NCBI GenBank assembly: GCA_031410595.1
Contig: JANNZM010000050.1
Location: 1-64,000 of the forward strand
Reading direction: 5' to 3'
DNA length: 64,000 bases
Source: JANMCE01 sp031410595
GTDB taxonomy: Bacteria > Actinomycetota > Acidimicrobiia > Acidimicrobiales > Ilumatobacteraceae
The notes under the pieces are model-generated. The model was not told the origin of the DNA. It searched no databases and saw only the letters and a list, made by a program, of their open reading frames with translations. The translations under genes and the position numbers were made by a program. Every line of letters begins with the position of its first letter. Position 1 is the first letter of the stretch. This document shows, piece after piece, positions 1 through 9,045 of the stretch.

Positions 1-1
1 T

Positions 2-757
2 GCCAATGGTTCGCAGGGCGCGGCTGGTGAAGCCGGTGCCGCCGGTGCTACTGGTTCTCAGGGTGCGACGGGCGCGGCTGGTGAAGCCGGACCTCAGGGT
101 CCGATGGGTCCGCAGGGTGCCGTCGGAGCACAAGGCGCAGCTGGAGCCGCTGGAGCTGCTGGAGCACAGGGCGCAACTGGTGCCGCTGGAGCACAGGGCG
201 CGGCTGGAGCTGCTGGAGCACAGGGCGCGGCTGGAGCACAGGGCGCGGCTGGTGCCGCTGGAGCACAGGGCGCGGCTGGAGCTGCTGGAGCACAGGGCGC
301 GGCTGGTGCCGCTGGAGCACAGGGCGCAACCGGAGCGGCTGGAGCCGCTGGAGCACAAGGCGCAACCGGAGCGGCTGGAGCACAAGGCGCAACCGGAGCC
401 ACCGGAGCGACCGGAGTCCAAGGCCCGGCCGGACCGCAAGGTCTCACCGGACCGGCCGGTAGCCAAGGTAGCCAAGGAATTCAGGGTGTGCAGGGGGCAC
501 AGGGTGCCCAGGGCGCAGGCGGCGTGTCCGTCACCGTCCGGACGAACAGCAGCACACCCACCAGCAACGGCTCGTTCGTGATCAATTCGGCATGCAACGC
601 CGGTGAGACGATTCTGGCGGGTGGCTACTCTGGCTCGGCGGGGTCCAACCTTGGCGTCACGTCGAACAATCCTGACGTGCCCAACCAGCAGTGGACCATC
701 GCAGTGAAGAACGCGAACGGCGTTCTCGTGACTGTCTACGCCGTCTGCAAGGCGTAA
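2..757 (+). CDS. Collagen-like surface protein, 3' part (5' end outside window)
   Basis: The frame is open from the first complete codon at base 2, so the gene begins left of the window. About 170 residues are uninterrupted Gly-X-Y triplets, mostly GAA, GAQ and GAT with some GPQ and GEA, the pattern of bacterial collagen-like proteins that form triple helices. It ends in a non-collagenous C-terminal domain of about 75 residues (from about base 520) rich in Ser, Thr, Asn and Gly, with two cysteines (SACNAG and the near-terminal AVCKA) that could form a disulfide. There is no anchor at this C-terminus, so attachment, if any, must lie in the missing N-terminal part. The stop is TAA at 755-757, followed by a strong hairpin. 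A surface or spore role is inferred from the family only. Confidence 0.85.
   Translation, partial: ANGSQGAAGEAGAAGATGSQGATGAAGEAGPQGPMGPQGAVGAQGAAGAAGAAGAQGATGAAGAQGAAGAAGAQGAAGAQGAAGAAGAQGAAGAAGAQGAAGAAGAQGATGAAGAAGAQGATGAAGAQGATGATGATGVQGPAGPQGLTGPAGSQGSQGIQGVQGAQGAQGAGGVSVTVRTNSSTPTSNGSFVINSACNAGETILAGGYSGSAGSNLGVTSNNPDVPNQQWTIAVKNANGVLVTVYAVCKA
110..420 (+). repeat. Tandem 9/18/27-base repeats coding Gly-X-Y triplets
   Basis: Near-identical short units (variants of ggagcacagggcgcggct and ggtgccgctggagcacag) recur head to tail through the collagen-like part of the gene. The array encodes GAA/GAQ triplets and is long enough that strand slippage could change its length between strains. It also opens long frames on the other strand and in the other forward frames; these are composition artefacts. 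Confidence 0.8.
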
Positions 758-790
758 CGAGAGCGGCCTTCACTTCAGCAATGGCTGATC

Positions 791-827
791 GAAACGGCGT
801 GTGGGCAACAAGCCTGCACGCCGTTTC
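791..827 (+). terminator. Hairpin terminator after collagen-like gene
   Basis: Perfect 11-base arms (791-801 gaaacggcgtg and 817-827 cacgccgtttc) enclose a loop that can pair further (GGC/GCC). It lies 34 bases after the TAA. No T-tract follows, as is common for actinobacterial terminators. Confidence 0.6.
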
Positions 828-1090
828 CGCGCCTGGGTAGACCAAGCGTTCCAAGGCGATGAGGCTGACCGCTACGTTCGGTTTTCGGAAGCCTCGCAAT
901 CGAATACGTGTGAGACGTGTTCGATGTCTGCCAGGTGTCGATCGACGGTCGCTCTGGATGCCGAGGTCATTGGCCGGCGTAGCCCGCCATCGGCGATCTG
1001 GCCTTGTCTTGCAAGGGTCCCTTTCCAGACGGCGGGGTTCGGTTCACTGAAGCTACGCCGTCACACGGAAGGCAACGACCGCCTCGGTGA

Positions 1091-1915
1091 CGGTGCTTCT
1101 CGAACTGCTCGGATCGACTTGACGCGAGCTGCCTACGAACGCCGACCGACTACTCCGCGACCTACACGATCCGGGCGTCTGACCCGGACCCGCTGATCAA
1201 TACTGCGACGGTCACGGGGACCGACCGCGATGGCAAGACGATCAGCGATACCGACACGCACACGTTGAACGTCGGGTTCGCACCAGCTATCACGGTCGTG
1301 AAATCCGGTCCGGCGTCTGCGACTGTTGGTCAGACCGTGACGTACACGTTCGCGGTCTCGCATGCCCCAACCTCGGACGGCTCCGCGGTCACTGGTTTGA
1401 CCGTGACCGACAACATTGCCGGCGCTGCGACATACGTCTCGGGCGATACCGACAGCGATCTGACCCTCGACGCTGGCGAGACATGGAACTACTCCGCGAC
1501 CTACACGATCGTCGCGACCGACCCGGACCCGCTGATTAACACTGCGACCGTCACCGGGACCGACCGCGATGGCAAGACGATCGCTGATACCGACACGCAC
1601 TCGACCGACCTCTTCGCTCACGTTCTTTCGATCGATGACACGTACGTCACGCCATCGGGGTTGAATCCCGACGGGACGTTCAGCGGGCACGCCACGACAC
1701 CCGGATCGTATCCAATCGTGATCGAGGTTTGCGACAACGGCACACCAGAGTTGTGCAGCACCCAAACGGTTGTGCTTCAGGTCCGCTCTGACCACCTCCC
1801 GGTGACCGGTAGCGATATCAGACTCTGGCTGAAGGTGGCAGTGGCATGGACAATGACAGGAGCTTTCATCATGTTTGCAGCCAGACGTCGCCGGCGACGA
1901 CCGCGCACTGCCTGA
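1091..1915 (+). pseudogene. LPVTG-anchored DUF11-type repeat surface protein, 5'-truncated
   Basis: The frame is open only from 1091 (a TGA sits at 1088-1090) and shows no signal peptide or convincing start, so this looks like the 3' remnant of a larger wall-anchored protein. It holds two copies of a DUF11-like beta-sandwich segment: YSATYTIRASDPDPLINTAT from 1151 and its near copy from 1491. The C-terminus is a classic sortase signal: LPVTG at about 1797-1811, a hydrophobic helix (VAVAWTMTGAFIMFA) and a basic tail of arginines. A functional short protein starting at TTG 1265 or elsewhere cannot be excluded, but it would lack an export signal. It is followed after 56 bases by the convergent end of the leucine-type dehydrogenase gene. 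Confidence 0.6.
1151..1605 (+). repeat. Direct repeat of about 115 bp inside the surface-protein remnant
   Basis: Bases 1151-1265 and 1491-1605 are a direct repeat at a 340-base offset with only scattered differences. Both encode the end of a DUF11-like unit (…DPDPLINTATVTGTDRDG…). Such near-identity at DNA level marks recent duplication or gene conversion between repeat modules. Confidence 0.75.
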
Positions 1916-1971
1916 GTGTCGTCGGTATCGGTGCTTGTAGGCCTGCTCAGATCGACCTGAACGAGAGCGGC

Positions 1972-3069
1972 TTACCCATGGCGTGATCCGAAATTCGTGT
2001 CGAGCAGGCGGACCTTGTTGATGGCATCGATGCGGGCCTCGGCGATTCGGTCGGCCGCCTTGTAGTACGGAATTTCGTCCCGTTCTGAAATGGCGAACAC
2101 CTCCAGTGTGCGGTCGTACACGCGGCGCACGTTCGCCCAGGCGCGCTCGGGTTGAAATCCACCTTTGCGGAAGCGGTCGGTGTCGAAAATCGTGCCGCCG
2201 GAGTTGGCGATATAGTCCACGGCATAAACGATGCCCCGTGACTGCAACTCGTCGCCGTGGCGTTCCTCGGCCAGGATATTGTTGGCGGAGCCGCCCACGA
2301 TCTTCACCTTCAGCTGCTTCAGTGTGGCGTCGTTGATGACCGCACCGAGGGCGTACGGGGCGAAGATGTCTGCGTCAACGGTGTAGATCTCGTCCGGCGC
2401 GCAGGCGTGCACGCCGAACTCGGCTACGGCTGCGGCGACCTTGTCGGCGTCAACGTCGGTGACCGTGACCCGGGCGCCTTCATCGACCATGAGTTTCAGC
2501 GCCTTCGAACCGCAGACGCCCAGGCCCTGCAAGGCAACGGTCCGACCGCGAAGGCTGTCGTCGCCCCAGACCTTCAACGCGCACGCTTTGGTGGCGAGCA
2601 CAGAGCTGAGTGCCGTGGCCGGCGAGATATCGCCCGCGCCGCCGGCATGGACCGGGAGGGTGACGACGTGGTTGGTTTCGCTGTACAGGGTCTCCATGTC
2701 GTGCAGCGTGGTGCCGACGTCCTCGCCGGTGATGTATTCGCCGCCGAGTTGGTCGATGAATCGACCCATCGCCCGCATCAGCGCCTCGGATTTGTCGACT
2801 TTGGGGTCGCCGATGATGACGGCTTTGCCACCACCCAAATCCAAGCCCGCCGCTGCGTACTTGTAGGTCATGCCGCGGGCCAGTCGCATGGCGTCGAAGA
2901 TGGCGTCCTGCTCGTTGGCGTAGGTCCACATTCGCAGTCCGCCGGTCGCGGGTCCGAGCGCGGTGGAGTGAATGGCGATGACGGCGCGCAGGCCGGAGTC
3001 ACTGTCGTTGCACATCACCACCTTCTTGAATTTGTGCTGCTGCATGTAGTCGAGAATTCGTGCGTCCAT
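1972..3069 (-). CDS. Leucine/valine/phenylalanine-type amino acid dehydrogenase
   Basis: A 365-aa member of the Glu/Leu/Phe/Val dehydrogenase family, which reversibly deaminates a branched-chain or aromatic amino acid to the 2-oxo acid with NAD+. Visible features are the substrate lysine (K70, MTYK), the glycine-rich loop with the catalytic lysine (LDLGGGK, K82), GEDVGT at 115-120, and the Rossmann fingerprint GLGVCG at 182-187. The length matches leucine and phenylalanine dehydrogenases. It is the last gene of a three-gene operon: it starts 26 bases after the SDR gene, which itself follows the indolepyruvate oxidoreductase. Together they would take amino acid to 2-oxo acid to acyl-CoA. Exact substrate (Leu, Val or Phe) cannot be told from the sequence. 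Confidence 0.88.
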   Translation of the reverse strand: MDARILDYMQQHKFKKVVMCNDSDSGLRAVIAIHSTALGPATGGLRMWTYANEQDAIFDAMRLARGMTYKYAAAGLDLGGGKAVIIGDPKVDKSEALMRAMGRFIDQLGGEYITGEDVGTTLHDMETLYSETNHVVTLPVHAGGAGDISPATALSSVLATKACALKVWGDDSLRGRTVALQGLGVCGSKALKLMVDEGARVTVTDVDADKVAAAVAEFGVHACAPDEIYTVDADIFAPYALGAVINDATLKQLKVKIVGGSANNILAEERHGDELQSRGIVYAVDYIANSGGTIFDTDRFRKGGFQPERAWANVRRVYDRTLEVFAISERDEIPYYKAADRIAEARIDAINKVRLLDTNFGSRHG

Positions 3070-3095
3070 GAGTGTGTTCCTTTGTCGTTGATGGA

Positions 3096-3866
3096 TTAGG
3101 CGGCGGTGTACCCGCCGTCGACCAGCAAGATGGCGCCGGTGACGTAGCTGGATGCATCGGATGCGAGGAACACGACCGGACCGACGAGTTCTTCGGGGAG
3201 GCCGCGGCGGCCCATTGGCGTGAACTGCAGCACCTGGGATCTCTTCTCGGGTCGTGAGTGCTCATCGGTCGCGCCGCTCATGATGTTCTCGAAATAGCCG
3301 GGCGAAAACGCGTTGACTCGAATGCCGCGATCGGCCCACTCGACCGCCATGGTGCGGGTCATCTGATTGACGCCACCCTTGGCGGCGGCATACGCGGTGA
3401 GTCCCTTGATGCCGACGTCGCCAGCGATGGAGGAGTTGTTCACAATCGAGCCGCCGGTGCCCTGTTGCAGCATTTGGCGGGCTGCGAATTGGGAACAGTT
3501 GAAGTAGCCCTTCAGGTTGATGGTGAGCACCTGATCCCAAGCTTCCTCGGCCACGTTTTCGGCTGGTTCGATGATGTCGATGCCAGCGTTGTTGACCAGC
3601 ACGTCGAGGTGCCCGCAAGCCGCGACGGTGTCGTCGATGAGTTGACGGCAGCTCTCCCGGTCGGCTGTGTCCACCCGCAGCGCCATCGCGGCGCCACCGT
3701 TCGCAACGATCTCTTGGGCCGTTGCTTCGGCTTCGGCCAACGTGCGTGAGCACACCACGACGGTCGCTCCGTGTTGGGCCACACCGAGGGCGATGGCCTT
3801 GCCGAGGCCCCGGCCGGAACCGGTGATGATGACGACCTTGCCGGTCAGATCGAAAAGCGTTGTCAT
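3096..3866 (-). CDS. SDR family NAD(P)-dependent oxidoreductase
   Basis: A 256-aa classical short-chain dehydrogenase. The cofactor loop TGSGRGLG is at residues 15-22, the NNAG motif is present, and the catalytic Ser plus YxxxK (TAYAAAKGG, about residue 160) are intact. I start at ATG 3866 because an AGGAG sits at the right distance upstream; an in-frame upstream start at 3926 would overlap the preceding gene. It lies between the indolepyruvate oxidoreductase and the amino acid dehydrogenase, with 22 and 26 bases of spacing, so it is probably co-transcribed. A role in oxidising or reducing a hydroxy/oxo acid in the same catabolic route is likely, but the substrate is unknown. Confidence 0.88.
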   Translation of the reverse strand: MTTLFDLTGKVVIITGSGRGLGKAIALGVAQHGATVVVCSRTLAEAEATAQEIVANGGAAMALRVDTADRESCRQLIDDTVAACGHLDVLVNNAGIDIIEPAENVAEEAWDQVLTINLKGYFNCSQFAARQMLQQGTGGSIVNNSSIAGDVGIKGLTAYAAAKGGVNQMTRTMAVEWADRGIRVNAFSPGYFENIMSGATDEHSRPEKRSQVLQFTPMGRRGLPEELVGPVVFLASDASSYVTGAILLVDGGYTAA

Positions 3867-3888
3867 GGGAACTCCTTGGGAACGGCGG

Positions 3889-6800
3889 TTAGTGAGATGA
3901 AGTAAGCGGTCGGGCAAGATCGGCAAGCGCTTGGGCGGAGGCGATGCGCCATGCTGCGATGTTGCGTTCCTTCACGTGGTCAAAGCCACGGATCTGATTG
4001 GCGAGAGCCAATGCAGAGACGGCCGCGTCATAGGTGGTGCCTTTGGTTTCCGTTGGAGCGGCGTCGAGGGCGGCCAGCGTGGTGCGGATCTGGGCGCGGT
4101 AGTCGTCCACGAGGGCGCGCTCGAGTCGGCGGTGGGCGGTGCGGCCGAACAGGTCCAGGCGGGTGCCGCGCAGTCGGCGGGCTGCGGCGAGGGCTCGGAA
4201 CGCGGGCATGGCGCTGCGGTTCAGGCCGATCTTTCGGCGGAGGCCGAAACGCTCGAGGGCAGGCGGCTGGAGCAGAAAAGTTCGGTCCGCTCCATCGCCG
4301 AATTGATCTCGGACCGACTCGGCGAACGCGGCGGTCATGTGGAGTCGGGCGACCTCGTATTCGTCCTTGTAGGCCATGAGATGGTGCAGTTCTCGGGCCA
4401 CTGTCGTGGTCAGTTCCGAGCGACCGGCGGGCTCGTGCTTGGCTACGGCGATGACCTCATCGAGGTACCCGGCGGCATACGCGACTGACTGGTACCCGAC
4501 CAGATTGGCAACACAAATCCGCGCCAGTTCGTGGGCCGAGATCGGGATGTCGGCGTCGATACGCCGGCCCATTGCGGCCGGAAGTGCACCGGTCGGATCG
4601 ACGGGCGCTGACCTGTGACCGGCGGCAGCGGCGGCTACCTTTTCCGGGCTGACGACGAAGGCGCGACCGACCCGGAACGCGGCGAGGTTCTTGGCCACGC
4701 TGGCGCCGTTCATCTGGATCGCCTGTTCAATGGATGCCGCGTCGAAGGGCAGCAAGCCGTTCTGGCAGGCGACGCCGAGCATGATCACGTTGGCCGGCAT
4801 GTGGTCATCGAACAACGCTTCGCTGATTGCTTCGGCATCGAGGTGGACGGCAGCGTCGGGCCGAGTGGACCCTTCGATGCGAGCGAGCAGGGTGGTGGTG
4901 GACGGACCGATGGCGGTGACCGTGCGGACCTGCGGACCGGTCGGCGCGACCGAGGTGTTCACCACCCGGTAGGTGCGATCCGCATCGCAGCGGGCGACGT
5001 TTACGTCCTGCGCCGCAGTCACCGGATCGAAGGCAAGCAGCACATCAGCCCCGCCCTTGCCGACCTGGTTGCCCCCGGCGATGGGCGCTGCCGAGACCCG
5101 CAGGTGGGAGACGACGCTGCCACCTTTTTGGGCGAGGCCGGTCTGGTCAAGGGCGGTGGAATACATCCCGGCGAGGCGGGCGGCGACGCCAAGAATCTGG
5201 TTCACGGTCACCACGCCCGTGCCGCCGACGCCAGTCATCAGCAGATCAACCGTCTGGCCAACTCGTTGCGTCGGTGTCGGCAGCGAATCAAGACCGAGCG
5301 CAGAAAGGTCTTGGGCCGGTCGGCTGGTTTTCGTTCCGGGGGTGACCTTCACGAAGGCCGGGCAGTGGCCGGTTGTACAGGTCTCATCCATGTTGCAGCT
5401 GGCCTGATGAATGCGGGTCTTTCGCCCGAGGATCGTGTCCACCGGCTGAACGGACAGGCAGTTTGATTGCACGCCGCAGTCACCGCAGCCTTCGCAGACC
5501 GCCTCGTTGATCATGATCCGATGCTCCGGTGCGGCGATCAGCCCCCGCTTGCGCTTGCGGCGCACGTCGGCCGCGCAGGCCTGGTCGTACACCATGACGG
5601 TTACACCGGGGATGTCTCGCAGAAGTTCTTGCGCTTCGATGACTCGATCTCGATGCCAAGCCTCCACACCGGCGGGCAGGTCTGGTCGGCGGAAATCCGG
5701 GTCGTCGCTCACCACCAGAACTCTGGCCACGCCTTCGGCGAGCAGGAGCCGCACGATGGCGTCGAGCGATAAGTCGGCGTCGTGACGTTGACCGCCGGTC
5801 ATGGCGACGGCGCCGTTGTACAGCAGCTTGTAGGTGATGTTGGTGCCCGCGGTGACGGCCTGGCGCACGGCGAGGGAGCCGGAATGCAGGTACGTGCCGT
5901 CACCCATGTTTTGGATGAGGTGCGGGGTGTCGGTGAACGGTGCGGCACCGACCCACTGGATGCCTTCGGCGCCCATCTGCACGATGTTGTCGGTGTGTCG
6001 GTCCATCCAGATAGCCATCGTGCTGCAGCCGACCGCGCCGTTGGCAAGCGAGCCTTCGGGCACCACGGTTGAACGATTGTGCGGGCAACCCGAGCAGAAG
6101 TACGGGGTACGGCTATCGGTCGTGGCCAATGGAATCAACACGCGTGAAGCGGTGGCCGCAGTCGCTTCGGGCTTTAGTCGTTCGGGCGAGATGCGGGCCA
6201 CCAGTCGGGCCCGTAGCACCGCACTGATTCGTTCTATGTCGAGTTCGCCGTGGCCGGGTAGTAGCGGCCGATTCGTCTCGTCCCGCTTGCCGACGATGCG
6301 GGGAGCGCCCGTAGTTCCGTAGAGCGCGTCCCGCAAGAACAGTTCAACGAAGGCTCGCTTTTCTTCGATGACAACGATCTCGTCCAGCCCACGAGCGAAC
6401 CGGGTGATGATGCCACGCTCCAACGGATGGATCGCCCCCAGTTGCAGCACCCGAACGCCGAGCGATGCGGCGGCCGCAAGGTCGAGGCCAAGACCGGCGA
6501 GGGCGTCGAGCACATCTCGGTAGGTTTTGCCGGCAGCCACGATGCCGATCCACGCGTCGGCCGGATCCGCGGTCATCCGATTCACGGCGTTGGCGGCGAG
6601 GAACTGTTCGATGGCCACGGACCGGTTTTCGTGGACTTGGCGTTCCTGTTCGATGCTGCCGGGGGCGATGAGCATCGGGTTCTGGGTGGGCGTCCATGGC
6701 CGCCCGTCGATTTCGATCGGAGGTAAGTGAAGGTCCGGTGTTTCCCGCAAGCTGACTGTAGAGAAGCCGTCGGCCACGTTCGTCACGATCTTCATGCCGA

Positions 6801-7383
6801 CCCACGAACCGCTGTAGCGGGACAGCGCGAAGCCGAGCAATCCGAAGTGAAGGATTTCTTGGACGGTGCCGGGAAACAGCACGGGCATCTGGGCGTCGAG
6901 CAGCGCGAATTCCGAGGCCGAGGCAATGGTGGAGGACTTAGCGCTTGGGTCGTCACCGGCGATAGCGAGCACGCCGCCGTTCACGCCGACGCCTGCGATG
7001 TTGGCGTGCCGGAACGCGTCACCGGTGCGGTCCACGCCGGGGCCCTTGCCGTACCACATGCCTAACACACCGTCGTAGCGAGGCCTCGGGAACGTGTTTG
7101 CGAGTTGCGAGCCGTAGATAGCGGTGGCGGCCAGGTCCTCATTGATCCCGGTCAGGAACCGGACGTGGTGCTCGTCGAGCAGTGGGGTGATCTGCTGAAA
7201 CGCCACGTCAAGTCCGCCGAGCGGTGACCCGCGGTAGCCGCTGACGAGCGTGGCGGTGCGCAGCCCGGCGACCCGGTCTCGCCGATGCTGATCGAGCGGC
7301 AGTCGAACCAAGGCTTGGATCCCCGACATGACCACCTCGCCGCGCTGGGCGAGGTACTTGTCATCAAGCGAGACGTCGGCCAT
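3889..7383 (-). CDS. Indolepyruvate ferredoxin oxidoreductase, fused alpha/beta type
   Basis: A 1164-aa fused enzyme that oxidatively decarboxylates aryl or branched 2-oxo acids to acyl-CoA, passing electrons to ferredoxin. The N-terminal part is the pyruvate:ferredoxin oxidoreductase domain (SGYRGSPLGG near residue 50), followed by the TPP-binding region (GAVGCSTMAIW). About residues 620-680 hold a ferredoxin-like cysteine cluster (CEGCGDCGVQSNC, then CNMDETCTTGHC). The C-terminal third is the gamma/beta-type domain beginning near DLLMTGVGGTGVVTV. It is the first gene of the operon with the SDR and the amino acid dehydrogenase. It diverges from the Lrp/AsnC gene across about 110 bases, which suggests regulation by that protein in response to amino acids. 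Confidence 0.92.
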   Translation of the reverse strand: MADVSLDDKYLAQRGEVVMSGIQALVRLPLDQHRRDRVAGLRTATLVSGYRGSPLGGLDVAFQQITPLLDEHHVRFLTGINEDLAATAIYGSQLANTFPRPRYDGVLGMWYGKGPGVDRTGDAFRHANIAGVGVNGGVLAIAGDDPSAKSSTIASASEFALLDAQMPVLFPGTVQEILHFGLLGFALSRYSGSWVGMKIVTNVADGFSTVSLRETPDLHLPPIEIDGRPWTPTQNPMLIAPGSIEQERQVHENRSVAIEQFLAANAVNRMTADPADAWIGIVAAGKTYRDVLDALAGLGLDLAAAASLGVRVLQLGAIHPLERGIITRFARGLDEIVVIEEKRAFVELFLRDALYGTTGAPRIVGKRDETNRPLLPGHGELDIERISAVLRARLVARISPERLKPEATAATASRVLIPLATTDSRTPYFCSGCPHNRSTVVPEGSLANGAVGCSTMAIWMDRHTDNIVQMGAEGIQWVGAAPFTDTPHLIQNMGDGTYLHSGSLAVRQAVTAGTNITYKLLYNGAVAMTGGQRHDADLSLDAIVRLLLAEGVARVLVVSDDPDFRRPDLPAGVEAWHRDRVIEAQELLRDIPGVTVMVYDQACAADVRRKRKRGLIAAPEHRIMINEAVCEGCGDCGVQSNCLSVQPVDTILGRKTRIHQASCNMDETCTTGHCPAFVKVTPGTKTSRPAQDLSALGLDSLPTPTQRVGQTVDLLMTGVGGTGVVTVNQILGVAARLAGMYSTALDQTGLAQKGGSVVSHLRVSAAPIAGGNQVGKGGADVLLAFDPVTAAQDVNVARCDADRTYRVVNTSVAPTGPQVRTVTAIGPSTTTLLARIEGSTRPDAAVHLDAEAISEALFDDHMPANVIMLGVACQNGLLPFDAASIEQAIQMNGASVAKNLAAFRVGRAFVVSPEKVAAAAAGHRSAPVDPTGALPAAMGRRIDADIPISAHELARICVANLVGYQSVAYAAGYLDEVIAVAKHEPAGRSELTTTVARELHHLMAYKDEYEVARLHMTAAFAESVRDQFGDGADRTFLLQPPALERFGLRRKIGLNRSAMPAFRALAAARRLRGTRLDLFGRTAHRRLERALVDDYRAQIRTTLAALDAAPTETKGTTYDAAVSALALANQIRGFDHVKERNIAAWRIASAQALADLARPLTSSH

Positions 7384-7463
7384 GGGCTCCTACGGTAACG
7401 AATTGGCCGCAGCGTGGGATGTCGAATTCCACCGCCATCAGCAATTCCTGCAGCATGCAACAC

Positions 7464-7475
7464 TGCCGATCGGCA
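7464..7475. promoter_or_regulatory. 12-bp perfect palindrome, candidate Lrp/AsnC operator
   Basis: TGCCGATCGGCA is its own reverse complement. It lies between the divergent indolepyruvate oxidoreductase gene (start 7383) and the Lrp/AsnC regulator (start 7496), 20 bases before the latter. Position and symmetry suggest an autoregulatory operator; binding is inferred. Confidence 0.35.
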
Positions 7476-7495
7476 GATCGGTAGCATCAGACACC

Positions 7496-7960
7496 GTGGA
7501 TGAGATCGACGAGCGCATTCTTCACGAACTACAAGCCGACGGGAGACTGTCGAATATCGAGTTGGCCGACCGAGTGGGGCTCAGCCCATCGCCGTGTCTA
7601 CAGCGGGTGAAACGACTCGTGGAGCACGGAGTAATTCGTCGATTCGCCGCGATCGTGGATGCGGAGAAGGTTGACCGCGGGCTGAGCGTGACCATCTTCG
7701 CCGACCCGATATCCAACGCTCCAGAGTCGGTGCAGCGGTTCGAGGCGCTCGTGCTGGCGATGAAGGGCACCGTCGATGTGCGTCGCATGTTCGGTCGCCC
7801 CGACTACATCATTACGGTCGAAACCCGGGACCTCGCCAGCTACGAAGAGCTCTACCAAACCGACCTCGCCAAACTCCGCGAAATCGCCCACATCGAATCT
7901 CACATCCCCATGCGCGTCCTCCGCGACCGCACCAGCCCACCCGAGCACGCATCGCTATAG
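7496..7960 (+). CDS. Lrp/AsnC family transcriptional regulator
   Basis: About 154 aa from GTG 7496. The N-terminus has the AsnC winged-helix pattern: DEIDERILHELQADGRLS, then the recognition helix around GLSPSPCLQRVKRL. The C-terminal RAM/ligand domain is ferredoxin-like (…DVRRMFGRPDYIITVETRD…). I prefer GTG 7496 because the family begins directly with an L/IDxxDxxIL motif; upstream in-frame starts would add an unrelated tail running into the divergent gene. It faces away from the indolepyruvate oxidoreductase operon, so it likely senses an amino acid and controls that operon and itself. The 3' end overlaps the convergent protease gene by 6 bases. Confidence 0.9.
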   Translation: MDEIDERILHELQADGRLSNIELADRVGLSPSPCLQRVKRLVEHGVIRRFAAIVDAEKVDRGLSVTIFADPISNAPESVQRFEALVLAMKGTVDVRRMFGRPDYIITVETRDLASYEELYQTDLAKLREIAHIESHIPMRVLRDRTSPPEHASL

Positions 7961-9010
7961 GTCTGGGTAGCAGTCGCCTCGACCGAGTTTGGCTAGGCCA
8001 TTGAGGTCGCCGGTTGCTAACGACGTCACCTCGTACGAACTTGACGGATACATCACCTGTGTCGGGTCTTCGACGTGACCGAGACCGACGAGGTGACCTA
8101 ACTCGTGCAGGACAATGGCCCGTCCGATGTCCTCGGCGCTGACGGTTCCCTTCGGCTCGAGCTTGGCGAAGGAGGGGCCGTCAAGAGCGAGCATTCCGGT
8201 GATGTAGACCTTCGTTCGCCAATCAAACGGTGTCGTGTCATGCGTGTCGAGATACAGGCTGCCAGCCTGGCCGATCACGTCCTTGTTGAGATCCGGCGAA
8301 CGGCTCGGGTCCGACCAGGCGATAAGCACCGGCGCCCATCGATCGCCGTAACGTGACCTCTGGAAGGCCGCCCGATGTTCGCTCGGTTCCTCATCGGTGG
8401 TCCCGTCGTTGACGAACACCAAACCGGTCGCCGCGCTTATGGCCGCGATGGCGTCGGCGACAATCTCGTTACCGCGTGGCGGCACGGTCCGCTGGTTGGT
8501 CACGTAGTGAATCGGACGACACGGGTCGTATGCGACGGGTGACTGTTTGTCGCTCTGGCGGGCGATGAACGTGAACCGAGCGCTGTCATTCGGTACCGCA
8601 GCCGGCTGTCCGAGCGGTCCGTCCTTCGCCTCTCGGCTTGGCGAGGGCCGATCGGCACCTGACGTAAACAGTTTGGTCCCGGCGAGGTCGGCCTTGCCGC
8701 CATTCACCTTGTGAAGCGCGATCCCGGTCGCCACGAGTCCGCCCACGACCGCAAGCCCGATCGCACGACGACGCCAGCGACGCCTGCGTAACGACTTGGC
8801 TTGCGACGTGATCTCACGCTTTTCGTTCTCGAGGCGGCCGCGTAGACGCTCGGCCCGGGCGCTTCGTTCCGCTTCGCGCGCCCGTTCGGCAGCCGACATT
8901 TCGGTCGTCGTTGCTGACCGCACGAACGATTCATCGAAAACAACATCATCCGGATCATGGTCAGCCGTATCCACCTGTCGATGAAGCCACACCGCCTCCC
9001 TGGTCGTCAA
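7955..9010 (-). CDS. Membrane-anchored matrixin-like zinc metalloprotease
   Basis: 351 aa. Residues about 35-75 are charged and probably helical (coiled-coil-like, rich in E, R and A). A basic patch (RRRRWRRR) and one hydrophobic segment (AIGLAVVGGLVATGIAL) then give a type II membrane anchor with the rest outside. The outside domain has the zinc site HELGHLVGLGH (HExxHxxGxxH), followed by a Met-turn (VMYPSSSYEV), the signature of metzincins of the matrixin type. No pro-domain cysteine switch is evident. The substrate is unknown; a role in surface protein processing is conceivable. The gene converges with the Lrp gene. Confidence 0.85.
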   Translation of the reverse strand: MTTREAVWLHRQVDTADHDPDDVVFDESFVRSATTTEMSAAERAREAERSARAERLRGRLENEKREITSQAKSLRRRRWRRRAIGLAVVGGLVATGIALHKVNGGKADLAGTKLFTSGADRPSPSREAKDGPLGQPAAVPNDSARFTFIARQSDKQSPVAYDPCRPIHYVTNQRTVPPRGNEIVADAIAAISAATGLVFVNDGTTDEEPSEHRAAFQRSRYGDRWAPVLIAWSDPSRSPDLNKDVIGQAGSLYLDTHDTTPFDWRTKVYITGMLALDGPSFAKLEPKGTVSAEDIGRAIVLHELGHLVGLGHVEDPTQVMYPSSSYEVTSLATGDLNGLAKLGRGDCYPDL

Positions 9011-9045
9011 GAGCCGAATAGCCCTGCAGCGGGTAAGACTCGCTG

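Noticed and set aside
110..420. Repeats of the collagen-like array as a CRISPR array
   Set aside because: The units are only 9-27 bases with no unique spacers, and they are in frame with a coding sequence; no cas genes are present.
94..447. Long minus-strand and alternate-frame open frames over the collagen-like array
   Set aside because: They are translations of the same short repeats (Ala/Pro- or Arg/Leu-rich) and have no start signal or homologue pattern.
2257..3099. Plus-strand 280-codon frame opposite the amino acid dehydrogenase
   Set aside because: Shadow of the conserved minus-strand gene.
4615..5466. Long plus-strand open frame opposite the indolepyruvate oxidoreductase
   Set aside because: Antisense shadow of a clearly conserved 1164-aa enzyme; no independent signals.
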